Below are positions 19,203 to 27,861 of a stretch of DNA of 64,000 nucleotides, in pieces. The DNA is taken from positions 326,750 to 390,749 of the forward strand of contig NZ_BJFL01000003.1 in assembly GCF_005405885.1 (NCBI RefSeq), given 5' to 3'. Both the position numbers and the translations under genes were made by a program. A model generated the notes under the pieces. The model was not told where the DNA came from and did not search any database. It saw nothing but the letters and a program-made list of their open reading frames with translations. How positions within the stretch are numbered: position 1 is the stretch's first letter; each line of letters begins with the position of its first letter. Source of the DNA: Gandjariella thermophila (GTDB taxonomy: Bacteria; Actinomycetota; Actinomycetes; Mycobacteriales; Pseudonocardiaceae).

Positions 19203-19973
19203 TCACGCCGTTCGGCGCAGGAAGCCGACCAGCAGTTCGCGGACCCGGGCGCGGTGGGTGAGCAGCGGCGCGGCGGAGTCGAGCAGTTCCAGCCGGCCGT
19301 GGGGGAACGCGGCGGCGGTGGCCTTGGCCGCCGACTCCGGGTGCAGCGGGTCGCCGGTGCCGCCGAGCACCAGCACGGGGGCGGGCACCGCGGCCAGCGC
19401 GGCCGGGTCGTCGAGCGGAGCCTGGGTGGGCAGTTCGCGCAGGGCGTCACCGAGCCGCAGCAGCGTGCCGGCCCGCTGGCGCACGTAGTCGCCGACGTCG
19501 ACGCCGGCCGGGATGTCCGAGGCGACCAGGTCGCTCAGCCGGTCGAGCCGCCCGGCGTGCGCCGCGTCGGCCAGCCGGCGACAGGTGTCGGTGGCCGTGA
19601 CCGAGCGCCGGTCCAGCGCGGCGGGCAGCAGCAGGGCGAGGCGGTCGAACGCGTCCACGTGCTCGGCGGCCAGCCTGATCAGCGCGCCGGCGCCGAGGGA
19701 GACGCCGACCGCGCGGGTGGCGCCGGTCGCCTCGGCCACCCGAAGCAGGTCGGCGGCCACGGTCGGATAACGCCAGTAGCCGGGCGGGGCGTCCGGCGCT
19801 TCGCCGTGGCCGGGCAGGGTGATCACCACGCGGGTGCCGGGCAGGCCGGAGGCGGGGATGCGGGCCTCGCCGGGGGTGGCGCCGAGCCCGTGGGCGACGA
19901 GGGTCACCGGGTCGCCGGAGCCGTACCCGCGCCAGCGCAGGCCGCTGGGCAACTCGCCGGAGCGGGAGGTCAC
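19203..19973 (-). CDS. Alpha/beta hydrolase
   Basis: The 256-residue protein has an alpha/beta-hydrolase pattern: VTLVAHGLGATPGEAR, VVITLPGHGEAP, the nucleophile elbow AVGVSLGAGALIRLA (Ser in G-V-S-L-G), and APVLVLGGTGDPLHPESA with the probable acid. I chose GTG 19973, which overlaps the stop of the DUF2516 gene by 4 bp (GTGA); a GTG one codon earlier is equally near. A canonical catalytic His is not obvious near the C-terminus (only THRARVRELL), so activity is not certain. The substrate is unknown. Confidence 0.75.
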   Translation of the reverse strand: MTSRSGELPSGLRWRGYGSGDPVTLVAHGLGATPGEARIPASGLPGTRVVITLPGHGEAPDAPPGYWRYPTVAADLLRVAEATGATRAVGVSLGAGALIRLAAEHVDAFDRLALLLPAALDRRSVTATDTCRRLADAAHAGRLDRLSDLVASDIPAGVDVGDYVRQRAGTLLRLGDALRELPTQAPLDDPAALAAVPAPVLVLGGTGDPLHPESAAKATAAAFPHGRLELLDSAAPLLTHRARVRELLVGFLRRTA

Positions 19974-20263
19974 CACCGCTGGCCGCGCTGCACCTCGATC
20001 AGCTTGGGCCGTACGTCCACGATGTAGACCAGCACCGCGACCAGGCCGGCGATCCAGAACATGAACCCGAAGCCGCCCGGGGGGAACAGGGCGAGCGCGG
20101 CGGTGCCGCCGCCGGTGATGCCCAGCCAGGCCGGCTTGGTCATCCGTTCCGCCGCGGTGAACGCGTCGGCGCGCTGCAGCAGGGCGTGCACGAACGCGAA
20201 GACACCCACCGGCACCGAAGCCCAGTGGATGATCTCCATGACCCAAACGTCGATCGGCGGCAC
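19970..20263 (-). CDS. DUF2516 family membrane protein
   Basis: This 97-residue protein has two clear membrane segments: HWASVPVGVFAFVHALLQ near the N-terminus and FGFMFWIAGLVAVLVYIVD near the C-terminus, with a hydrophobic middle (AWLGITGGGTAALALF). It corresponds to Rv0476, which follows hbhA in mycobacteria. The start is GTG 20263. Function is unknown. Confidence 0.85.
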   Translation of the reverse strand: MPPIDVWVMEIIHWASVPVGVFAFVHALLQRADAFTAAERMTKPAWLGITGGGTAALALFPPGGFGFMFWIAGLVAVLVYIVDVRPKLIEVQRGQRW

Positions 20264-20313
20264 GACCCCAGAGTACGTGTGAATGCGCGAAAGGGGGACA
20301 CCCGGACAGCCGG

Positions 20314-20346
20314 CACGGGCGCCCCCTGGGGTTGGGAGCGCCCGTG
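20314..20346 (-). terminator. Hairpin downstream of the hbhA-like gene
   Basis: The arms CACGGGCGC (20314-20322) and GCGCCCGTG (20338-20346) pair perfectly over 9 bp with a 15-base loop, just after the stop of the leftward hbhA-like gene. There is no T-run, so it is a probable but not certain terminator. Confidence 0.5.
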
Positions 20347-20356
20347 ACCTGCGGTG

Positions 20357-20986
20357 TTACTTGGTGGTCGACTTGCGGGTGGTGCTGGTGGTCCCGCTGG
20401 TCGATTTGCGGGCCGAGGAGGCGGTGGAGGCCGCCTTCGCCGCGGTGGTACGGGTCGTCGACGCGGCCTCGCGGCCAGCCTCGGAGACCTTCTCCGCCGC
20501 CTTGTCGCTGGCCCGCTCGGTGGCCTTGGCGGTCTTCTCGCCGGCCGCCCTGGTCCGTCGGGTCACCCGGCCGAGCACGTCGTCGGCCAGCTCGCGGGCC
20601 TCGCCAGCGGCCGCCTCGGCCTGCTCCAGAGCCCGCTTGACCTGCGGCTGGGAGCGCAGCCGGTCGATGGTCTCCTCACCGTGCTGGGCCAGGTGCTGGT
20701 AGTACTGCAGCGCCGACGCGGTGTAGGAGTCGACCACCTTGCGCAGCTCGGTCGGGCCGAACCTGCTGCGCAGCCCGCTCAGCTCGCCGGGCAGATCGTC
20801 CACGGTGGACCGGGCGGCCTCGGCGCGCTCGTTCACTTGCTTGCGCACCTTCTGCACCGTGTCCACAACGGACTTCGCCGCGATGTCACTGGCGCCGACC
20901 AGGGCGAGCAGCGGGATGCGCGCCCGCTCCAGGGCGACGGTGACGACGTCGCCGGGCTTGCGCTCCGATTTGGCGGTAGTTGCCAT
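20357..20986 (-). CDS. hbhA: Heparin-binding hemagglutinin (HbhA)-like coiled-coil protein
   Basis: The 209-residue protein has the HbhA layout. The N-terminal segment resembles PLLALVGASDIAAKSVVD of mycobacterial HbhA, a long helical coiled coil follows (RKQVNERAEAARSTVDDLPGE, FGPTELRKVVDSYTASALQYY), and it ends in a low-complexity tail rich in Ala, Lys, Ser, Thr and Arg. The tail here is Thr/Ser/Arg-rich (SARKSTSGTTSTTRKSTTK) rather than the Lys-Ala-Pro repeats of M. tuberculosis. In mycobacteria the protein is surface-associated and also affects lipid bodies; a structural role is more likely in a non-pathogen. The upstream XRE gene is 6 bp away. Confidence 0.8.
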   Translation of the reverse strand: MATTAKSERKPGDVVTVALERARIPLLALVGASDIAAKSVVDTVQKVRKQVNERAEAARSTVDDLPGELSGLRSRFGPTELRKVVDSYTASALQYYQHLAQHGEETIDRLRSQPQVKRALEQAEAAAGEARELADDVLGRVTRRTRAAGEKTAKATERASDKAAEKVSEAGREAASTTRTTAAKAASTASSARKSTSGTTSTTRKSTTK

Positions 20987-20992
20987 GGAGAA

Positions 20993-21460
20993 TCACTCCT
21001 TCGGTGGGGTCCGCGTTTCCGGTCCCGCTCCATCCACATCGGACCCCTCCACTGTGGACTTCGTGACGGATGCTTCGGCGGCGTTCTCCCGCCGGAACGA
21101 CTCGTAGACGTCGAGCAGCACCTGCTTCTGCCGCTCGGAGAGGTCGGGGTCGGCGAGCACCGCGTCGACCACCGGACCGCCCTGGCGCTGCTCCAGAATC
21201 CCGGCCTGCACGTACAGCGCCTCGGCCGAGATCCGCAGCCCCTTGGCGATCTGCTGCAAGATCTCCGCACTCGGCTTGCGCAGCCCCCGCTCGACCTGGC
21301 TCAGATACGGGTTGGAGACGCCGGCCAGCTTGGCCAGTTGACGCAGTGAGATCTTCGCGTTGCTGCGCTGCTGGCGGATGTACTCGCCGATGTCCCGGCT
21401 GAGGTTGGCGACCGGGTTGCCGTTGCGGGCCGACTGCTCGTCCGGCTCGAGGTTCGTCAT
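20993..21460 (-). CDS. XRE-family transcriptional regulator (Rv0474-like)
   Basis: The 155-residue protein carries a helix-turn-helix of the Cro/CI type, roughly residues 22-80: EYIRQQRSNAKISLRQLAKLAG, then SNPYLSQVERGLRKPSAEILQQIAKGL. The C-terminal third has an acidic helix (DLSERQKQVLLDVYESFRRE) found in this orthologue group. A strong ribosome site (GAGGAGGTGG) precedes ATG 21460. It lies directly upstream of the hbhA-like gene and probably controls it and itself. A palindrome sits about 53 bp upstream of the start. Confidence 0.88.
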   Translation of the reverse strand: MTNLEPDEQSARNGNPVANLSRDIGEYIRQQRSNAKISLRQLAKLAGVSNPYLSQVERGLRKPSAEILQQIAKGLRISAEALYVQAGILEQRQGGPVVDAVLADPDLSERQKQVLLDVYESFRRENAAEASVTKSTVEGSDVDGAGPETRTPPKE

Positions 21461-21512
21461 GGCCGGCCACCTCCTCTCACCACTGTTGACGGTACGCGCG
21501 GGCGCTAGCTCT

Positions 21513-21531
21513 TGCAAGCGCTCAGCTTGCA
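21513..21531. promoter_or_regulatory. Palindrome upstream of the XRE gene, candidate auto-operator
   Basis: The sequence TGCAAGCGCTCAGCTTGCA has perfect 7-bp arms (TGCAAGC/GCTTGCA) around a 5-base centre. It lies 53-71 bp upstream of the start of the leftward XRE gene, where a promoter would be expected. Binding by that regulator is an inference. Confidence 0.45.
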
Positions 21532-21651
21532 CGTGTGGCTGTTAGTCGGGTCACCCCTGGATGGAGCACGCCGTGGCGGGGTGGCCCACGAAGTTCGCAA
21601 CACGCAGCGTGAACCGTGGGTACCCAGGCGCCGCTGCGCGATGATGCGGCC

Positions 21652-23706
21652 ATGTCCCCGAGACGACAGCGAGTGGTCGTGGCGGCCTGCGGAGCCGCCG
21701 CGGCGCTCGCCGTCCTCGGCGTGGTGTGGACCGCGCCCGGGGTGTCCACCACCACCTGGCTGACCGGCGTGGCCGTCGCCTTCCTGCTCGTCCTCGCCGC
21801 GGCCGACCCGTGGCTGCGCCGCTCCCGGGTCAGCGGGCTCGCCAGCGACGAGCAACTCGACGCCGCGGCCGACGCGCTGGCCACCGCGCTGCGCCGGCAG
21901 TGGCAGGCGGAGCGGGACGCCCGCGGGCTGACCGATCCGGAGCCACTGCCACTGCGCTGGGCGCCCGCGGACCCGGCGCTCGCCGACGAGGCGGTCGCCG
22001 GCGCGGCCCCGCACGGCCGGCTGGACCAGGTGGTCGGCCAGTTCGAGCGGTTGCCCCGGCGGCGCCTGGTGCTGCTCGGCGCACCCGGCTCGGGCAAGAG
22101 CACGGTGGCCCTCCTGCTCCTGCTCGGGCTGCTGGACCGCAGGCGTCCCGGAGATCCGGTGCCGGTGCTGCTGTCACTGGCCTCCTGGGACCCGGCGGCC
22201 GAGGATCTGCGCACCTGGCTCGCCCGCCGGCTGCGCGAGGAGCACCCCGCGCTGGCCAACGCCGAGCTGTACGGCAGCTACACCGCCGACCTGCTGGTCG
22301 AGCAGCGCCGGGTGCTGCCGATCCTGGACGGCCTGGACGAGCTGCCGGACCGGCTGTGGGCGAAGGCCGTCGAGGGCATCAACCGCGCCGTGCCCCGCAC
22401 CCGCCCGCTGGTGCTGACCTGCGGGCGCACGGAGTTCCGCCGGGCCGTGGCACGGGCCGGGGTGGTGAACGGGGCCACCGTGGTGGAGCTGGCGCCCCTG
22501 GACCCCCAGGACGTCGTCGACTACCTGCGGGCCAGCATGCCGGCGCTGGCCGCCGCCCGGTGGGAGCCGGTCTTCCTGCAGCTCTACGGTTACCGGGACG
22601 AGCGGCTGACCGGTGCGCTCGGCACGCCGCTGGCGGTGCGGCTGGCCGAGCTGGCCTACGGTCCGGCGGGCACCAACCCAACCGAGCTGTTCGACCGGGC
22701 CCGCTTCCCGGACCCGGCGACCATCGAGCGGCACCTGCTGGACGCGGCACTGCCCGCGGCGTTTCCCCGCGAACCGGTCGACTACCTGCCGGTCACCGCC
22801 GAGGGGTGGCCGGCCGGCCGGGCGCTGCGCTGGCTGCGGTTCCTCGCCGGTCACCTGGCCGGCACCGGCCGCCGCGAGCTGGCCTGGTGGGAACTGACCG
22901 GCGCGGTGCCCCGGTACGGGCTGGCGTTACTCACCGCGGTCGGCCTGGCGCTGGTCAGCGCGGCCGGAGCGAGCCTGGTGCTGCTGCTCGCCCGGGCTCC
23001 GTCGTTGGTGCCGCTGGCCGCGGGCGGGGCGAGCTGCGTGGTGGGCGTGGGCGCGCTGGCGGCCACCGTCTCGCCCCGGCGCGGGCTGCCGAGGACGCGG
23101 CGGCCCGGGATCGCCGGCAGCCTGCTGCTGGGCAGCGCGGTGGCCGGCGCGGTCGGCGGCGCGGTGTTCGGGTCGATGTTCGGCACCACCGCGGCGCTGG
23201 TCTTCGGCCTCGGTGTGGCGGCGACCACCGCGCTCCGCTACGCGCTGAGCAGCTCGACCGAGCTGACCAGGGCGGCGACGCCGCTGGCGGTGTTCGCCAG
23301 GGACCGCGCCGTGGTGGCGATGACCTCCGTGGTGTGCGGGGTGGGTGCCGGAGCGGTGTGCGCGCTGCTGTTCGGGTCCACCACCCCGCACGTGGTGTGG
23401 TCCGGGTTCCTCGCCGGGCTGCTCGCCGGCTTTGTGCTGTCCGTGGTGTCGCATGGCTGGTGGCGGTTCGTGGTGGCGCGGGCCTGGCTGGCGCTGCGCG
23501 GCCGGCTGCCGTGGCGGCTGATGGCCTTCCTGGCCGACGCGCACCGGCTCGGGCTACTGCGGCAGTCCGGCACCCGGTACGAGTTCGCGCACGCGAGGAT
23601 GCAGGACCGGCTGGCGGAGTGGCCCACGCCCGGCGGTGCCGAGCCCGCGCGGTCCGCGGAACCCGGATTCCCCACGGACATCCATCCGGCCGCCGAGCAG
23701 AGCTAG
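21652..23706 (+). CDS. Membrane-anchored NACHT-type STAND NTPase
   Basis: The 684-residue protein begins MSPRRQRVVVAACG and has two N-terminal hydrophobic segments (about 8-28 and 34-52). A NACHT-like ATPase domain follows: Walker A GAPGSGKST at 143-151 and Walker B region VLPILDGLDELP around 221-232, whose DGLDE pattern is typical of NACHT. After a helical region there are four to six further membrane segments (about 420-620), then a C-terminal motif RLGLLRQSGTRYEFAHARMQDRLA. This layout is common in Streptomyces-type actinomycetes. Some bacterial NACHT proteins are anti-phage effectors, but no effector domain is recognisable here. It is a single-gene unit. Confidence 0.8.
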   Translation: MSPRRQRVVVAACGAAAALAVLGVVWTAPGVSTTTWLTGVAVAFLLVLAAADPWLRRSRVSGLASDEQLDAAADALATALRRQWQAERDARGLTDPEPLPLRWAPADPALADEAVAGAAPHGRLDQVVGQFERLPRRRLVLLGAPGSGKSTVALLLLLGLLDRRRPGDPVPVLLSLASWDPAAEDLRTWLARRLREEHPALANAELYGSYTADLLVEQRRVLPILDGLDELPDRLWAKAVEGINRAVPRTRPLVLTCGRTEFRRAVARAGVVNGATVVELAPLDPQDVVDYLRASMPALAAARWEPVFLQLYGYRDERLTGALGTPLAVRLAELAYGPAGTNPTELFDRARFPDPATIERHLLDAALPAAFPREPVDYLPVTAEGWPAGRALRWLRFLAGHLAGTGRRELAWWELTGAVPRYGLALLTAVGLALVSAAGASLVLLLARAPSLVPLAAGGASCVVGVGALAATVSPRRGLPRTRRPGIAGSLLLGSAVAGAVGGAVFGSMFGTTAALVFGLGVAATTALRYALSSSTELTRAATPLAVFARDRAVVAMTSVVCGVGAGAVCALLFGSTTPHVVWSGFLAGLLAGFVLSVVSHGWWRFVVARAWLALRGRLPWRLMAFLADAHRLGLLRQSGTRYEFAHARMQDRLAEWPTPGGAEPARSAEPGFPTDIHPAAEQS

Positions 23707-24251
23707 TCGAGCGCGGGGCGGGCCCACTCCACGACGGCCAGACCACGCCGGGCGCATTCCTGGGCCAGGTGCACGGTCCAGGTCAGGCCGAGGGAGAACA
23801 GGTGGATCAGCTCGCGCGCGCCGGCCTCGCGCAGGGCCAGGTCGAGCTGTTCTTCGGCGGCCATCGGGTCACCGTAGCCCGCGGCGAGCATGATCCGGAT
23901 CATGGTGCGCACCGGGGGTTCCAGGGTGTCGATCGGCACCGGTCGGGACTGCCGGTCCAGCACCTCCACCCGCACCGGCTCGGCCGGCCGAGGGACACCG
24001 CTCGGGCCGGTGAACGTGCCCACCATGGCCGCACACTCCTGCACCAGCACGCCGATGAGGGTGCGCAGGTCGGCCTGCCCGTCCGAGGAGTGCTCGAGGA
24101 AGTCGGCCAGTTCCGCGAGCAGGCCGTCGTGGTCCTGCCGGCGCACCATGCCGAGGGCGTCGCCGGCCATGCGCAGGATGCGCCGGTGGTGGTCCAGATC
24201 ACGGTCGAACTCCACAGGGCCACTGTTCCCCACGACCGAACCGGTCCCCAC
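23703..24251 (-). CDS. Hypothetical protein
   Basis: The frame encodes up to 189 residues, with several possible starts (TTG 24272, GTG 24251, GTG 24233); I list the middle one. The protein is soluble and mostly helical: DLDHHRRILRMAGDALGMVRRQDHDGLLAELADFLEHSS, then a short beta region (PVRVEVLDRQSRPVPI) and a helical end RELIHLFSLGLTWTVHLAQECARRGLAV. I recognise no family. Its stop overlaps the end of the NACHT gene by 4 bp in convergent orientation. Confidence 0.6.
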   Translation of the reverse strand: MGTGSVVGNSGPVEFDRDLDHHRRILRMAGDALGMVRRQDHDGLLAELADFLEHSSDGQADLRTLIGVLVQECAAMVGTFTGPSGVPRPAEPVRVEVLDRQSRPVPIDTLEPPVRTMIRIMLAAGYGDPMAAEEQLDLALREAGARELIHLFSLGLTWTVHLAQECARRGLAVVEWARPALD

Positions 24252-24345
24252 ACCGGGTGACGGTTCGGCCAACGCGCGGTAACTACCGACTGGCCAAGTG
24301 GGGGTTAGCTATCCACACGGGAATGCCCGGGCACCCTACATTGGT

Positions 24346-24894
24346 GTGGTGACTGGTCTGGCTGCTGGCGCAGGCGCCGGGCAGGAAACCGGCTGGAACG
24401 TCGAACGAGATGTGGAGTTGCTGGTCGCCTTCCTCAACACCGGGTCCGCCGCCGCGGGCACGGACGTGCTGGTCGACCCGGTCGGCTGGCGGATCTGGGC
24501 GGCCGAGCGGGGACTGACCACCGAGGCGGATCTCGACCAGGTACGGATGGTCCGCGACGCGCTGCGGGCCGCGGTGGGTGATCCGAACGGCCGCGGCCTC
24601 GGCGAGGGGCTGGGCAGCCCGGTGCGGATCGAGCTCCGGGGCGGCGCCCCGGTGCTGGCGGCGACGGACGCGGTCGGCGCGGTACTGGCCGCGGCCGCCC
24701 GGATCGCCGTGCTCGATCAGTGGGACCGGGTGAAGATCTGCCCGGCGGAGGACTGCGGGTGGGCGTTCTTCGACCGCTCCCGCAACCGCTCGCGAACCTG
24801 GTGCTCGATGCGGGTGTGCGGGAACCGGGAGAAGGCCCGCAACTGGCGGGAGCGCGCCCGCGGCGGCGCCGACCGCCCGCTGGTCCTGCCCTAG
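24346..24894 (+). CDS. CGNR zinc finger domain protein (ABATE-type regulator)
   Basis: The protein (about 182 residues from GTG 24346, or one codon shorter) has an N-terminal ABATE-like domain with VELLVAFLNT and LDQVRMVRDALRAAV. A C-terminal CGNR zinc finger carries the Cys residues in ICPAEDCGWAF and TWCSMRVCGNREKARNWRER. These proteins are presumed stress-related transcription regulators. A TACATT hexamer ends only a few bases before the start, so the mRNA may be leaderless. Its TAG stop overlaps the convergent DUF445 stop in a shared CTAG at 24891-24894. Confidence 0.83.
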   Translation: MVTGLAAGAGAGQETGWNVERDVELLVAFLNTGSAAAGTDVLVDPVGWRIWAAERGLTTEADLDQVRMVRDALRAAVGDPNGRGLGEGLGSPVRIELRGGAPVLAATDAVGAVLAAAARIAVLDQWDRVKICPAEDCGWAFFDRSRNRSRTWCSMRVCGNREKARNWRERARGGADRPLVLP

Positions 24895-26150
24895 AAGAAC
24901 AGCTGGGTGCAGGTGTAGATCAGCAGGCCGGCGAGCGCGCCGACCACCGTGCCGTTGATCCGGATGAACTGCAGGTCCCTGCCGACCTGCAGCTCGATCT
25001 TGCGCGAGGTCTCCTCGGCGTCCCAGCGCTCTACCGTGTCGGTGATCAGGGTGGTGATCTCGGCGCGGTAGGTGTCGACCACGTAGGCGGCCGCACCCTC
25101 CAACCAGCCGTCCAGCTTGGCGCGCATCGACGCGTCCGCGACCAGCCGGCTGCCCAGGGACATCAACCCGTCCCGCACCCGCCTGCGCAGCTCGCTGGAC
25201 GGGTCCTCGGCGGCGTCCAGCAGCATCTGCTTGGCCCGGCTCCAGATCGAGTCCAGCACGTTCTGCACCTCGTGGTGGGCGAGCAGCCGGTGCTTGACCT
25301 GCTCGGCGCGCTCCATGGTGGCCGGGTCGTACTGCAGGTCGTGCGCGAACTCGGCGAGAAACCGGTCCACGGCCAGCCGCATCGGGTGCTGCGTGTCGGT
25401 CTTCACCGCCCAGGCGAAGCCGAGCACCTCGGTGTAGACCTTGTCCGCGACCAACTCGTCGACGAACCGGGGCGACCAGGCGGGGGACCGCTCGGTGACC
25501 ACCCGCATCACCGTGGCGTGGTTGTCCCGCACCCAGTCGTAGGCCCGGTCACAGATCAGGTCGACCAGCTTGTGGTGCGCGCCGTCGGCCAGCACCTCGC
25601 CGAGCAGCTTGCCCAGCGGCGGACCCCACGGCTGCGCGATGAGCCGCTTGAGCACCGCGTGCTCGATGACCGCCTGCACGTCCTCGTCGCGCAGCACGGC
25701 CACCGCGCCGCGCAGCACGGTGGCCAGCTCGGAGGTCACCCGCTCGGCGTTGGCCGGCTTCGCCACCCAGGCGCCCAGCCGGCCGGCGATCTCCGCGCGG
25801 CGCAGCTTGTCCCGCACCACGCCCTCGGACAGGAAGTTGGAGCCGACGAAGTCGCCCAGGCTGGCGCCGAGCACGTCCTTGCGGGTGGGGATGATCGCGG
25901 TGTGCGGGATGGGCAGGCCGAGCGGCCGGCGGAACAACGCGGTGACCGCGAACCAGTCGGCCAGCGCGCCGACCATGCCGGCCTCGGCGGCGGCCCGGAC
26001 GTAGCCGGCCCATGCGCCCGCCCCGGCCGACTCCTGCCAGCGCGCCAGCAGGTACACGACCGTGGCCGTGGCCAGGAACGCTGTCGCGACCAGCTTCATC
26101 CGCCGCAGGCCGCGCCGCTTCGTCGCCTCGGCGGCCGTGAGGTGCTCCAC
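24891..26150 (-). CDS. DUF445 family membrane protein
   Basis: The 419-residue protein starts VEHLTAAEATKRRGLRRMKL at GTG 26150 (a longer in-frame start at 26177 exists). A hydrophobic segment (LVATAFLATATVVYLLA) follows, then the family signature AAEAGMVGALADWFAVTALFRRPLGLPIPHTAIIP over several motifs. The middle is long and helical (EHAVLKRLIAQPWGPPLGKLLGEVL). The final hydrophobic segment, INGTVVGALAGLLIYTCTQLFF, is the typical DUF445 end. Both termini are membrane-inserted with a large soluble domain. Function is unknown in actinobacteria. Confidence 0.87.
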   Translation of the reverse strand: MEHLTAAEATKRRGLRRMKLVATAFLATATVVYLLARWQESAGAGAWAGYVRAAAEAGMVGALADWFAVTALFRRPLGLPIPHTAIIPTRKDVLGASLGDFVGSNFLSEGVVRDKLRRAEIAGRLGAWVAKPANAERVTSELATVLRGAVAVLRDEDVQAVIEHAVLKRLIAQPWGPPLGKLLGEVLADGAHHKLVDLICDRAYDWVRDNHATVMRVVTERSPAWSPRFVDELVADKVYTEVLGFAWAVKTDTQHPMRLAVDRFLAEFAHDLQYDPATMERAEQVKHRLLAHHEVQNVLDSIWSRAKQMLLDAAEDPSSELRRRVRDGLMSLGSRLVADASMRAKLDGWLEGAAAYVVDTYRAEITTLITDTVERWDAEETSRKIELQVGRDLQFIRINGTVVGALAGLLIYTCTQLFF

Positions 26151-26227
26151 GGGACCATTGTTACCGCGCGGAAGCACTCGTCCGCTTACCGAGCTGGTTT
26201 GCCCCTGCCCGGTGGCGATGGGGCACC

Positions 26228-27412
26228 ATGCCTGTCGTGCAGCAACCAGCCCTCGTCAGCCGACTGCGCCCGTTCACGTCGACGATCTTCGCCGAGATGT
26301 CCGCACTGGCGGTGCGCACTTCGGCGGTGAACCTCGGCCAGGGCTTCCCGGACACCGACGGCCCGGCCGGCATGCTCGACGTGGCCCGCAAGGCCATCGC
26401 GGACGGCGTCAACCAGTACCCGCCCGGGCCGGGTATCCCGGAACTGCGCCACGCCGTGGCCGGGCACCGGGCGCGCTACGGGACGGAGTACGACCCGGAC
26501 ACCGAGGTACTCATCACCGTGGGCGCCACCGAGGCGATCGCCTCGGCGCTGCTCGGCCTGGTCGAGCCGGGCGACGAGGTGGTGCTCATCGAGCCGTACT
26601 ACGACTCCTACGCGGCCGCGGTGGCGCTGGCCGGGGCCACCCGCCGGGTGATCAGCCTGGTCGAGGACGGCGACCGGTTCGCCCTGGACGTGGCCGCGCT
26701 GCGGGCCGCGATCGGGCGGCGGACCAGGGCGATCCTGGTGAACTCGCCGCACAACCCGACCGGCACCGTGTTCACCCGCGAGGAACTGGACCAGATCGCC
26801 GCGGTGTGCCGGGAGCACGACCTGGTGGCGATCACCGACGAGGTGTACGAGCACCTGATCTACGACGGCGGCCGGCACGTGCCGCTGGCCTCGCTGCCCG
26901 GCATGGCCGAGCGGACGCTGTCCATCTCCAGCGCCGGCAAGACGTTCAACGTGACCGGCTGGAAGATCGGCTGGGCGTGCGGGCCGGCCGAACTGGTCGC
27001 CGCCACCCGGGCCGCCAAGCAGTTCCTCACCTACGTCGGCGGCGCCCCGTTCCAGCCGGCCGTGGCGTACGCGCTGCGGCACGAACTGCCCTGGGTGGGT
27101 GGCCTGCGGGAGGACCTGCAGGGCAAGCGCGACCGGCTGAGCAAGGGGCTGGCCGAGGTCGGCTTCTACGTGCGCGCCTCGGCGGGCACCTACTTCGTGT
27201 GCGCCGACGTGCGCCCGCTCGGCTTCGCCGACGGCGCGGAGCTGTGCTGGCAACTGCCGGAACGCGTCGGCGTCGCGGCGGTTCCGGTCCAGGTGTTCAC
27301 CGACAACCCGGAGCGTTGGCGGCACCTGGTGCGGTTCGCGTTCTGCAAGCGCGACGACGTGTTGGACGAGGCGCTACGCCGATTGGCCGAACTGGACGCG
27401 ATCCTTGGATGA
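26228..27412 (+). CDS. PLP-dependent class I/II aminotransferase (DapC/KAT-like)
   Basis: The 394-residue enzyme is a fold-type I aminotransferase. Motifs are VNLGQGFPDTDGP, the cofactor-binding ITVGATEAIASALLGL, the NSPHNPTGTVF segment, AITDEVYEHLIYDG with the PLP-ring Asp, and the Schiff-base lysine in SISSAGKTFNVTGWKIGW. The sequence is close to kynurenine aminotransferase-like enzymes. M. tuberculosis Rv0858c of this group is annotated as N-succinyldiaminopimelate aminotransferase DapC, so lysine/peptidoglycan synthesis is possible. The ATG at 26228 (MPVVQQPALVSRLRPF) is the first reasonable start, divergent from the DUF445 gene. Confidence 0.87.
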   Translation: MPVVQQPALVSRLRPFTSTIFAEMSALAVRTSAVNLGQGFPDTDGPAGMLDVARKAIADGVNQYPPGPGIPELRHAVAGHRARYGTEYDPDTEVLITVGATEAIASALLGLVEPGDEVVLIEPYYDSYAAAVALAGATRRVISLVEDGDRFALDVAALRAAIGRRTRAILVNSPHNPTGTVFTREELDQIAAVCREHDLVAITDEVYEHLIYDGGRHVPLASLPGMAERTLSISSAGKTFNVTGWKIGWACGPAELVAATRAAKQFLTYVGGAPFQPAVAYALRHELPWVGGLREDLQGKRDRLSKGLAEVGFYVRASAGTYFVCADVRPLGFADGAELCWQLPERVGVAAVPVQVFTDNPERWRHLVRFAFCKRDDVLDEALRRLAELDAILG

Positions 27413-27861
27413 GATCGGCGTGGGAACGGCCGGAGACAATCGGCCGATCGGGTTTCATTTGCAGCCTCGGCCGGGTCCCGGCCGAAATGGTTTCGCCTTC
27501 GCCGGAGGATCGCCGGCCCGGACGGCTGCGGCCGAACGGGTGAGTATGTGCCACCGACTGCGACAGTTGTGGCCTCACCAGCCGCGTTAGGCTCACCCTG
27601 GGTCCGGATAGAATCCGCTTCGGACGAAGGACCCGAAACCCTGAGTGTCTACAACGGACTGTCCGCGTGGTGGCATTGCCGGGCGACTCGGCCGGAAGGC
27701 TATTCGCAACGCACAAGCGAGCACGGATTGCAGTGGCCGTCCGCCTTTCCGGGTGGTTAACGGCGAGTGCGCGCGCGGATGGGCGTGGGAATGCTAGACA
27801 TGTCCCATCGCCGGCGTCCTGATGGCACATCACGGCATGTTGCGTCGGCGGTGACCGAACG
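27413..27861. other. Gene-free stretch
   Basis: These 449 bases hold no gene that I can support. They carry a mirrored pair of CGGCCGA/TCGGCCG words close after the aminotransferase stop (27428-27460). The AT-richer part around 27600-27830 is where the promoter of the next gene should be. Confidence 0.4.

Noticed and set aside
21726..24260. An 844-codon frame over the NACHT gene and beyond
   Set aside because: Composition is Arg/Ala/Gly/Pro-rich without motifs, whereas the NACHT frame has intact Walker motifs and membrane segments.
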